Source: Candidatus Sumerlaeota bacterium
GTDB lineage: Bacteria; Sumerlaeota; T1SED10-198M
Reading direction: 5' to 3'
Assembly: GCA_003554345.1 (NCBI GenBank)
Contig: PWGE01000170.1
Location: forward strand, 1-7,541
DNA: 7,541 nucleotides
Shown: piece after piece, positions 1 through 4,248 of the stretch
Layout of the letters: every line of letters starts with the position of its first letter
Numbering within the stretch: position 1 is the first letter of the stretch
Notes under the pieces: model-generated
What the model was told of the DNA's origin: nothing
The model's database searches: none
Seen by the model: only the letters and a program-made list of their open reading frames with translations
Made by a program: the position numbers and the translations under genes

Positions 1-71
1 GTCTTCCTGAAAGTTCGCTCTGGAAGATTTGCGGGTCAAGCTAACTCCGCATCATATATTCTTCTTTCTGG
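1..71 (-). repeat. Composite ~70-bp dispersed repeat, left-edge copy
   Basis: Read on the minus strand this copy has the same order of blocks as the plus-strand copy at 2793-2863: CCAGAAA, a GAATA..AT block, an ATCACGC-like block (here ATGATGCGG), a CGCAAAT block, TCCAGAG, then CTTTCAGGAAGA. Its first 21 bases are identical to 3356-3376, and 1-33 matches 3680-3712 at about 30 of 33 positions. The element may begin before the window. It lies 117 bp upstream of the lipoprotein gene. No ORF is supported here. Confidence 0.75.
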
Positions 72-170
72 CACCATGTCAATCCTGTTAAAGAATCTGT
101 TTCCTCTGTTTTTTTTCTTTTGCCGGGTTTTATCCTTGATTTATCAATGTAAAATATATTCTCATATTTT
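72..170 (+). repeat. Degenerate ATCCTG/ATCATGTTAAA repeat tract upstream of the lipoprotein gene
   Basis: Two decayed copies of a second repeat family lie here, at about 73-101 (AATCCTGTTAAAGAATCTG) and 129-165 (TATCCTTGATTTATCAATGT). Both resemble the better copy at 3822-3863 and the copy at 3297-3333. The tract fills the space where the promoter of the 188-1861 gene would be expected. It is very AT-rich, so -10-like hexamers occur by chance and I do not call a promoter. Confidence 0.55.
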
Positions 171-187
171 ATTTCAGGGATTTCAAT

Positions 188-1861
188 ATGCGACGATATT
201 TTGTTTTTCTGACCATTATTTTTCTTGCCGGCACAATCCTGAACTGTGCTCACAACAATCATATAGCACCGGATAAGGGACAAGCAGAAGAGCCGGTTTC
301 CTTACCCTATGAAATCTATCAGGAAGGGCTCCAGATCGTTGATCCTTCTCATATGCACATGCCTTCCAGAGAACATGCAAGCGAACACGTGCAAAATAAC
401 CGGCAGCTGGTTGAAGAATACACCCTGAAAGAAAAGATCGATACCAGTAATATAAAACACTATCTTGAATACTGGCTCACGCAGAAACTCTATCTTGACA
501 TGGTCCAGGATCACCTCTCTCCTGATGAAGAGATCGTGCGGGAAATATACGAAGAACAGAAAGATTCCTTTATGCGCCGGGATACCATTGAGGGTGCCAG
601 TTTTCTCATTGAATACGGAGAAGATGCTGAAGAAAAGGTAGACCACTGGCAATCCGTTCTGAAAGAATCGTACCAGTCTCAACCAGAAGAATTCTCATTT
701 CGTGAGATTGCCCGTGATTTTCATCTCTCGCAGGGAGAAAGAAATGATGGTTATTTCGGGCGGGTCGAACGCGGTAAATTTCGGGAAGAAATATTTGACC
801 TGTTCTTTGAGGAAGATTCAGAAAAGCCTTTCTTTGGGCCCGTAGAGACTCTACACGGTTATCTTTTCGGAAAACTTTACAATACATGGAAAGAAGGAGT
901 GAAAGATTTCGAAGAGGTCCAGCACCGCATTGAACACCAGGTCTACCAGAACCGGCACAGAGAGCTTATTGAAAATCTTCTTTCTGAAGCCAGAGAAAAG
1001 CATAATGCCCGGTTGTTGCTTGAAGACAATGACAGCCGCCGGCAAAACGATCCAGACCTGGAAATCCTTACCATTGATGAAATAGTTTACACCCTCGACG
1101 ATCTGAGAACTATAATGCCCCACAAGCAGGAACATTCCCCAAACAATCTTGCGGAAAAGTTTATGGTCATGTACGCGCTCTCTCACAGCGATGAGGGAGA
1201 AGAAATTCAGCAAACTGAAGAATTTAAAGTTCTCATAGACCTCTTACTCAATGAATACCGTGTCCGGCAATTTCTCCAGGATATTTATGAAGAAGAAATC
1301 ACTGTTAGCGAAGAAAAACTTCACCAGTTTTATGAGGTTGTTAAGGAAGATTTCTATCCGGGCTATGATGAATACAAGCTGCGCATTTTCGAACTGCCTC
1401 AAAATCCGGAAGGGGTACAGGATCCCCGGGCTATTCACCAATCCAGACAGGAAGCCTGGAACAATATCAATGATATCCGGGAATATTTCATGGAACAGGA
1501 TGACAGGAAAAGCGCCGACCTGACTCATTTTGCAGAAGAAAAGGGACTGAAAGTACAAGAGCTTGACGAATGGACAAGAATTGTTCAATTAGGCGGTCAA
1601 ATCGGAAGAGACATTCCGGGACGCAAAGCCGGGGATACCAGCCCAATTATTATCGGACGTAATAATTACATTTTTTATTACGTTATCGATTTCCGTGAGG
1701 GGAAAGTTCGACCATTTGAAGAGGTCAAAAAGCAGGTCAAAAATCACTATAACCGCTATCAACAGCAGAAGATACGTAAACGCTATGATATACACTATGC
1801 TTCAGACGCCCCTCCGGATTTTATGGAGAGGGTTGAGGAACAGATGACAGGAAGGCAGTGA
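188..1861 (+). CDS. SurA/PpiD-like lipoprotein with two degenerate parvulin (peptidyl-prolyl isomerase) domains
   Basis: This is probably a periplasm-facing, lipid-anchored folding factor of the parvulin superfamily. Residues 1-19 form a signal peptide (two Arg, then a hydrophobic stretch) ending in a lipobox-like ILNC with Cys20 as the likely acylated residue; Asn at -1 is atypical. Residues ~70-110 are a helical chaperone-like segment. A first parvulin-like domain covers ~111-250, with DGYFGRVERGKF (187-198), a PFFGPV strand (214-219) and THE-like ETLHGYLFGKL (220-230). A second covers ~373-520, with GGQIGRDIPGRKAGDTSP (469-486) and PFEEVKKQV (509-517). The histidines normally found in the HI-L and G-x-HI strands of active parvulins are absent in both domains: ASFLI and GYLFGK in the first, LRIFEL and YIFYYVI in the second. 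Chaperone activity without isomerase activity is therefore an inference. The 557-residue length exceeds SurA (~430) and is near PpiD. The start is supported by AGGGA at 176-180, seven bases upstream, and by the signal peptide. It stands alone, with repeats on both sides. Confidence 0.8.
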   Translation: MRRYFVFLTIIFLAGTILNCAHNNHIAPDKGQAEEPVSLPYEIYQEGLQIVDPSHMHMPSREHASEHVQNNRQLVEEYTLKEKIDTSNIKHYLEYWLTQKLYLDMVQDHLSPDEEIVREIYEEQKDSFMRRDTIEGASFLIEYGEDAEEKVDHWQSVLKESYQSQPEEFSFREIARDFHLSQGERNDGYFGRVERGKFREEIFDLFFEEDSEKPFFGPVETLHGYLFGKLYNTWKEGVKDFEEVQHRIEHQVYQNRHRELIENLLSEAREKHNARLLLEDNDSRRQNDPDLEILTIDEIVYTLDDLRTIMPHKQEHSPNNLAEKFMVMYALSHSDEGEEIQQTEEFKVLIDLLLNEYRVRQFLQDIYEEEITVSEEKLHQFYEVVKEDFYPGYDEYKLRIFELPQNPEGVQDPRAIHQSRQEAWNNINDIREYFMEQDDRKSADLTHFAEEKGLKVQELDEWTRIVQLGGQIGRDIPGRKAGDTSPIIIGRNNYIFYYVIDFREGKVRPFEEVKKQVKNHYNRYQQQKIRKRYDIHYASDAPPDFMERVEEQMTGRQ

Positions 1862-1882
1862 ATAAAAGGGGGCACCTTTTCT

Positions 1883-1976
1883 GAGGGGATGGGAGCTATA
1901 GGACTAATGAGACTCATGGGACTGATAGGACAAATATGACTGATGGGGCTGATAGGAACTATAAGACTTATGGGAC
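1883..1976 (+). repeat. 9-bp-period tandem repeat, GGACTNATA/G type, about ten units
   Basis: Successive nonamers in exact 9-bp register are GGAGCTATA (1892), GGACTAATG (1901), AGACTCATG (1910), GGACTGATA (1919), GGACAAATA (1928), TGACTGATG (1937), GGGCTGATA (1946), GGAACTATA (1955) and AGACTTATG (1964), then a partial GGAC. GAGGGGATG (1883) is a weaker first unit. The array starts 22 bp after the lipoprotein stop codon. Because the period is a multiple of three it keeps a minus-strand frame open, coding a Pro-Ile-Ser-like repeat, which I do not regard as a gene. Confidence 0.85.
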
Positions 1977-2025
1977 AAAAAAACGACCGGAGTTTTATAA
2001 AAGCTTCTGGAATAAAGAACTTATT

Positions 2026-2052
2026 GGTCATATAGGTCATATAGATCCTATA
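2026..2052 (+). repeat. Short 9-bp-period array (GGTCATATA twice, then GATCCTATA)
   Basis: Three 9-bp units occur at 2026-2034, 2035-2043 and 2044-2052; the first two are identical. The unit length and the ATA ending match the larger array at 1883-1976, but the GGTCAT core differs. It ends 17 bp before the ribosome binding site of the four-helix gene, so it lies where that gene's promoter should be. TATA-rich unit junctions could act as a -10 element, but no convincing -35 partner is visible. Confidence 0.65.
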
Positions 2053-2069
2053 TGCCTGATTAAACCTTC

Positions 2070-2076
2070 AGGAGGT
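2070..2076 (+). promoter_or_regulatory. Ribosome binding site of the four-helix-bundle gene
   Basis: AGGAGGT ends five bases before the ATG at 2082. It is a near-perfect Shine-Dalgarno sequence, fixes the start codon, and argues that the gene is translated and not a relic. Confidence 0.85.
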
Positions 2077-2081
2077 CAACA

Positions 2082-2657
2082 ATGAAAACAGGCGGTTTTC
2101 TTCCGCCCGCTGGAAATTACCACAACCTTTTATCCTACCGAAAAACAAAAATCATCTATGATGCCACGTTCTGTTTCTGTGAACGATTTCTGCGAAAAGG
2201 CGACCGCACTATTGATCAGATGGTACAGGCGGCGCGTTCCGGCAAACAAAATATCATCGAAGGCAGCAAAGCGGCAAAAACTTCCAGGGAAATGGAAATA
2301 AAGCTGACCAACGTGGCGCGTGCCAGCCTTGAAGAACTGCTGGAAGACTTTCATGATTATCTTCGTGTCCACCACCATACATGCTGGGATAAAAACAGCC
2401 GGGAAGCACAATATGTTCGTAAAATCGGCAAAAAACCAAATTCAGATTATAAGGATTTCCGGGAATTTATCGAAACCCGTCCGGCTGAAACAGTCGCCAA
2501 TATTATTATCTGCCTGATCCACCAGGCGAATTTTCTTCTGGACTGCCAGATCAGGCGTTTGGAAAAAGACTTTCTCGAAGGGGGAGGACTGCGCGAAAAT
2601 ATGACCCGGGCTCGTATCGAAGCACGCACAAAACGGAGATATCGTGACCTGTCCTGA
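2082..2657 (+). CDS. Four helix bundle protein with C-terminal suffix domain (23S rRNA intervening-sequence protein superfamily)
   Basis: The 191-residue protein belongs to the four-helix-bundle group that includes 23S rRNA intervening-sequence proteins and the Avd accessory proteins of diversity-generating retroelements; its own function is unknown. Predicted helices are A ~12-39, B ~42-64, C ~66-96 and D ~135-165, with a charged insertion at ~97-134. The family signature QMVQAARSGKQNIIEGSKAA is at residues 46-65, followed by SREMEIKLTNVARASLEELL (68-87). The end, DFLEGGGLRENMTRAR (163-178), is the extra tail that defines the suffix-domain subgroup as I recall it. The protein is basic overall and the tail is Arg/Lys-rich, so binding to RNA or to a nucleic-acid partner is plausible but inferred. 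The gene stands alone between 9-bp repeat arrays, with no rRNA or reverse transcriptase in the window. It looks intact, with a strong ribosome binding site. Confidence 0.88.
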   Translation: MKTGGFLPPAGNYHNLLSYRKTKIIYDATFCFCERFLRKGDRTIDQMVQAARSGKQNIIEGSKAAKTSREMEIKLTNVARASLEELLEDFHDYLRVHHHTCWDKNSREAQYVRKIGKKPNSDYKDFREFIETRPAETVANIIICLIHQANFLLDCQIRRLEKDFLEGGGLRENMTRARIEARTKRRYRDLS

Positions 2658-2731
2658 AAAACCGATTCTTCGTCCACAGATAACTGAGATAAATCAGCCT
2701 GAGAACCAGACTAATAGGTCTCATACTTTTG

Positions 2732-2752
2732 TTTTCAGAACAGGCGCCACCA
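2732..2752 (+). repeat. 21-bp direct repeat with GGCGCC core, copy 1
   Basis: This block runs from TTTTCAGA to GGCGCCACCA and matches 2999-3019 at 20 of 21 positions (A versus G at the ninth base). It sits directly before the TCCGCC/GGCGGA hairpin at 2761-2775. Shorter relatives centred on GGCGCC occur at 3927-3932 and 7048-7053. Confidence 0.8.
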
Positions 2753-2760
2753 ATGATGAA

Positions 2761-2775
2761 TCCGCCAGAGGCGGA
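2761..2775 (+). repeat. Perfect palindromic hairpin TCCGCC-AGA-GGCGGA
   Basis: A 6-bp GC-rich stem encloses a three-base loop and is followed by CTTTCAGAA. The same block with one arm changed (CCTCCAGAGGCGGACTTAC, 2841-2859) lies inside the composite copy at 2793-2863. The minus-strand copies at 1-30, 3356-3376 and 3680-3706 also keep a decayed form. It looks like the structural core of the dispersed element, in the style of a REP sequence. No T-tract follows, so it is not a terminator. Confidence 0.75.
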
Positions 2776-2792
2776 CTTTCAGAATAAAAAAA

Positions 2793-2863
2793 ACCAGAAA
2801 ACGAATGTATCACGCAAGAGCCCGCAAAGTCGCAAATCCTCCAGAGGCGGACTTACAGGAAGT
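2793..2863 (+). repeat. Composite ~70-bp dispersed repeat, plus-strand copy
   Basis: Block order is CCAGAAAACGAATGTATCAC, GCAAGAGCCCGCAAAG, TCGCAAATCC, TCCAGAGGCGGACTTAC, AGGAAG. The reverse complement is found at 3680-3740 and 1-71. A collinear plus-strand copy is at 7479-7541, and its front half is at 7340-7386. The element carries no coding frame. Confidence 0.8.
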
Positions 2864-2998
2864 CAAGAAATACACAGAATCCGGACAAGCACGCTAAGTC
2901 AAAAAAGCTCGCAATAAAGACCCTGACAAATATTTTGAAAGAAACGTCAAATTATCTCAGGGAAGCCACGCAATATTTTGCGTCTCAAAAAGGTTTTA

Positions 2999-3019
2999 TT
3001 TTCAGAGCAGGCGCCACCA
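2999..3019 (+). repeat. 21-bp direct repeat with GGCGCC core, copy 2
   Basis: This copy differs from 2732-2752 at one position. It is followed by GGAAAGAACTTTCAGAG, where copy 1 is followed by the TCCGCC/GGCGGA palindrome and ACTTTCAGAA. The two copies therefore share both flanks of the hairpin, but copy 2 has lost or never had the stem. Confidence 0.8.
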
Positions 3020-3043
3020 GGAAAGAACTTTCAGAGTGAAATG

Positions 3044-3079
3044 TGATTGATAGGACCGATGAGACCTATAGGACTTATA
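3044..3079 (+). repeat. 9-bp-period tandem repeat, four units
   Basis: The units are TGATTGATA (3044), GGACCGATG (3053), AGACCTATA (3062) and GGACTTATA (3071), in the same register and consensus as the array at 1883-1976. A two-unit trace (AGACTAATA, GGTCTCATA) lies at 2708-2725. Arrays of this type therefore occur on both sides of the four-helix gene in the same orientation. Confidence 0.8.
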
Positions 3080-3117
3080 GGAGTGAAGAACTAAGAATTT
3101 TATTGCCTATCTGCCTG

Positions 3118-3170
3118 CTCTGCGCTTCTGCAGCCTCAGCATGATAAAATTTTATTCAATTCCTTTTCTG
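3118..3170 (-). repeat. CTCTGCG-type repeat (CGCAGAG on the minus strand)
   Basis: The segment aligns with 3390-3440 over its whole length with scattered changes and a small indel. Both run CTCTGCG, TCTGC, CTC-GC, TGATA, AAT, TTAT, CA, TTC, TTTTCTG. This is the middle part of the composite element with different wording. Confidence 0.65.
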
Positions 3171-3182
3171 TTATGTCTTCTT

Positions 3183-3250
3183 TTTGTGTATTTCGTGATT
3201 AAAAAAGAAGAATAAACCACGAAAAGCACGAAAGAACACGAAAAAAAGAT
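3183..3250. repeat. Inverted pair of CACGAAA-type repeats
   Basis: The left arm (TTTGTGTATTTCGTGATTAA, 3183-3202) faces a right arm containing TAAACCACGAAAAGCACG (3214-3231) and a further CACGAAA run to 3246. They form an imperfect hairpin around a purine-rich spacer. A third copy in left-arm orientation (TTTCGTGTGTTTCGTGGTTA) is at 3461-3480. Confidence 0.65.
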
Positions 3251-3296
3251 AATATTCTCTTTTTCTGAAGTCTGCTTTTCTCTTATCCTATTCCGG

Positions 3297-3440
3297 CATC
3301 CTGTTTCATCATGTATATCCTTGTTAAATCTTCTTTTTCCCGGGGCAGACCTTCTGTCTTCCTGAAAGTTCGCTCTAGCGGGTCTGTGGCTCTGCGTCTC
3401 TGCGCCTCCGCCTGATACAATCTTATGCAGTTCTTTTCTG
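3297..3440 (-). repeat. ATCCTG-type repeat joined to a composite-element copy
   Basis: Positions 3297-3333 carry GCATCCTGTTTCATCATGTA and TATCCTTGTTAAATC, matching 3822-3863. Next comes the composite element on the minus strand: 3356-3376 is identical over 21 bases to 1-21, and 3390-3440 parallels 3118-3170. The TCCAGAGG region is altered here (CTCTAGCGGG on the plus strand). Confidence 0.7.
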
Positions 3441-3460
3441 CCAGGTATTCTTTTCGAATA

Positions 3461-3480
3461 TTTCGTGTGTTTCGTGGTTA
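3461..3480 (-). repeat. CACGAAA-type repeat, third copy
   Basis: TTTCGTGTGTTTCGTGGTTA is the reverse complement of a TAACCACGAAACACACGAAA unit and matches the arms of the inverted pair at 3183-3250. Confidence 0.65.
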
Positions 3481-3535
3481 AATAATCTCTTTCCCGGGTG
3501 CCTTATCTGGCAGTTTCTCTGACTCCGGTCTTCCA

Positions 3536-3563
3536 TCCTCTTCATCCTGTGCATCGATGCAAT
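3536..3563 (+). repeat. ATCCTG-type repeat with CATCGATGCAA
   Basis: The core ATCCTGTGCATCGATGCAA matches ATCCTGTACATCGATGCAA at 3772-3790 with one difference. Both are followed by AT-rich sequence and a TCCGGGGTNTG- or TTCTGG-like block. Confidence 0.6.
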
Positions 3564-3679
3564 ATTCTCTTTATCCGGGGTATGGATTTGTTTATTGTTT
3601 TTCCGAAACTTGGTGGTTTCGCCACTCCACGTGATCCTTTCTTATTCCGGTCTTCTTCACTCTTTTCCAATAGTTTTCT

Positions 3680-3740
3680 ATCTTCCTGAAAGTTCACTCT
3701 GGAGGATTTGCGAGCTTCGCGTGATACATTCTTATTCCGG
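3680..3740 (-). repeat. Composite ~70-bp dispersed repeat, minus-strand copy
   Basis: The reverse complement reads CCGGAATAAGAATGTATCAC, GCGAAGCTCGCAAATCC, TCCAGAGTGAAC, TTTCAGGAAGA. It is collinear with 2793-2863, and its front half aligns closely with 7340-7376, which has the same CCGGAATAAGAA and ATCACGC-AAGCTCGCAAA. This is one of the best-preserved copies. Confidence 0.8.
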
Positions 3741-3762
3741 GGTTTGTTTATCTTTATTCCCT

Positions 3763-3790
3763 ATCCTGACTATCCTGTACATCGATGCAA
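3763..3790 (+). repeat. ATCCTG-type repeat, tandem half-copies
   Basis: ATCCTGACTATCCTGTAC runs into ATCGATGCAA. It is a short duplication of the ATCCTG unit and is nearly identical to 3543-3561 in its second half. Confidence 0.6.
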
Positions 3791-3821
3791 ATTTTTCTGG
3801 TTTCTTAATCTTTTTATTTTT

Positions 3822-3863
3822 TATCCTGATTTATCATGTAAATCATGTTAAATTTTTTTCCGG
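3822..3863 (+). repeat. ATCCTG/ATCATGTAAATCATGTTAAA repeat, best-preserved copy
   Basis: The order is TATCCTGATTTATCATGT, AAATCATGTTAAA, a T-run and CCGG. It aligns with 129-165 upstream of the lipoprotein gene and with 3297-3341. It lies 80 bp after the CGATGCAA copy. Confidence 0.65.
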
Positions 3864-3969
3864 ATGTCTTCTTCCTTATGCCAGGTATTATTTTCAGGGG
3901 GAGTTCCTCATGTTAACTCAGAAGTTGGCGCCAGAATAAAGTGAAACAAGAGGGCTTACATGGACTGAC

Positions 3970-4185
3970 ATGGATAGCATGGACAGACATGCAATGGAAG
4001 CCAATCGAATGAATCAATCAGATCTGTTTTGTCAGAGAAAAACCATTTCTCAGCTGATTGCTGAACACGCAAAGGATGGTAATTTTCAGGAAAAAGGTGA
4101 TATGAAGCAAGGCAGACATAACGCACCTGTACTCACTGTATCCAGAAGATATTCCCCAAAATATACAAAAGACCCGAAGTTTTAG
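3970..4185 (+). CDS. Doubtful 71-residue hypothetical ORF
   Basis: The frame encodes a 71-residue basic, polar peptide with no signal peptide or membrane segment, and I recognise no family. Its first residues (MDSMDRHAME) come from an ATGGACA-type repetitive stretch. The AGAGGG at 3950-3954 is too far from the ATG at 3970 to serve it well and fits better to an ATG at 3960, which stops after two codons. In favour of the ORF, residues ~14-71 come from non-repetitive sequence with mixed codon use, and the stop codon lies just before a strong terminator. That terminator is already explained by ppdK. A decayed gene fragment is as likely as a real small gene. Confidence 0.2.
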   Translation: MDSMDRHAMEANRMNQSDLFCQRKTISQLIAEHAKDGNFQEKGDMKQGRHNAPVLTVSRRYSPKYTKDPKF

Positions 4186-4191
4186 AACCAT

Positions 4192-4229
4192 AAAAAAAAG
4201 GGCAGGCGATTATTCGCCTGCCCTTTTTT
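4192..4229. terminator. Bidirectional rho-independent terminator
   Basis: A perfect 10-bp stem, GGGCAGGCGA (4200-4209) with TCGCCTGCCC (4214-4223), closes a TTAT loop. It is flanked by eight A on the left (4192-4199) and six T on the right (4224-4229), so it works from either strand. On the minus strand it lies 25 bp past the ppdK stop codon and gives a run of eight U. On the plus strand it would end anything transcribed through 3970-4185. Confidence 0.95.
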
Positions 4230-4248
4230 AACGAACGCTACTTATTTC

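Larger units (their letters stand above)
2658..3969. other. Gene-poor intergenic mosaic of at least five repeat families
   Basis: About 1.3 kb between the four-helix gene and the doubtful 71-residue ORF holds interleaved copies of five families: the ~70-bp composite element, the 9-bp GGACTNATA type, the CACGAAA type, the CGCAAAG/CTCTGCG type and the ATCCTG type. Orientation switches from mainly plus (2700-3080) to mainly minus (3118-3870). Open frames here are short, lack ribosome binding sites and are built from repeat sequence. No clear rho-independent terminator follows the four-helix gene. A small CGCAA-TATT-TTGCG hairpin at 2969-2982 has no T-tract. Confidence 0.75.

Noticed and set aside
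127-168. Promoter for the lipoprotein gene (TTGATT at 136, TATATT at 155)
   Set aside because: The spacing is 13 bp and alternatives are 17-21 bp with poor -35 matches. The tract is an AT-rich repeat copy where such hexamers are expected by chance.
1864-1880. AAAAGG/CCTTTT hairpin after the lipoprotein stop codon as a terminator
   Set aside because: The stem is only six pairs with two G-C, and no independent T-tract follows; it is too weak to call.
1883-1976. CRISPR array
   Set aside because: The units are 9 bp, contiguous and degenerate, with no spacers of 25-40 bp and no cas genes.
1795-2040. Minus-strand 81-residue frame with a Pro-Ile-Ser-like repeat
   Set aside because: It is kept open only because the 9-bp DNA repeat is a multiple of three. 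It overlaps the end of the lipoprotein gene and lacks a ribosome binding site.
2082-2657. 23S rRNA intervening sequence
   Set aside because: No 23S rRNA sequence flanks the gene; only the protein family is shared.
3498-3939. Two overlapping plus-strand frames of 63 and 114 residues
   Set aside because: They are composed of ATCCTG-type and composite repeats read through, with no Shine-Dalgarno sequence and no family resemblance.
2082-3969. Diversity-generating retroelement (Avd-like gene plus repeats)
   Set aside because: No reverse transcriptase, no template/variable repeat pair with adenine-specific differences and no variable target gene is present. The protein fits the suffix-domain subgroup better than Avd.
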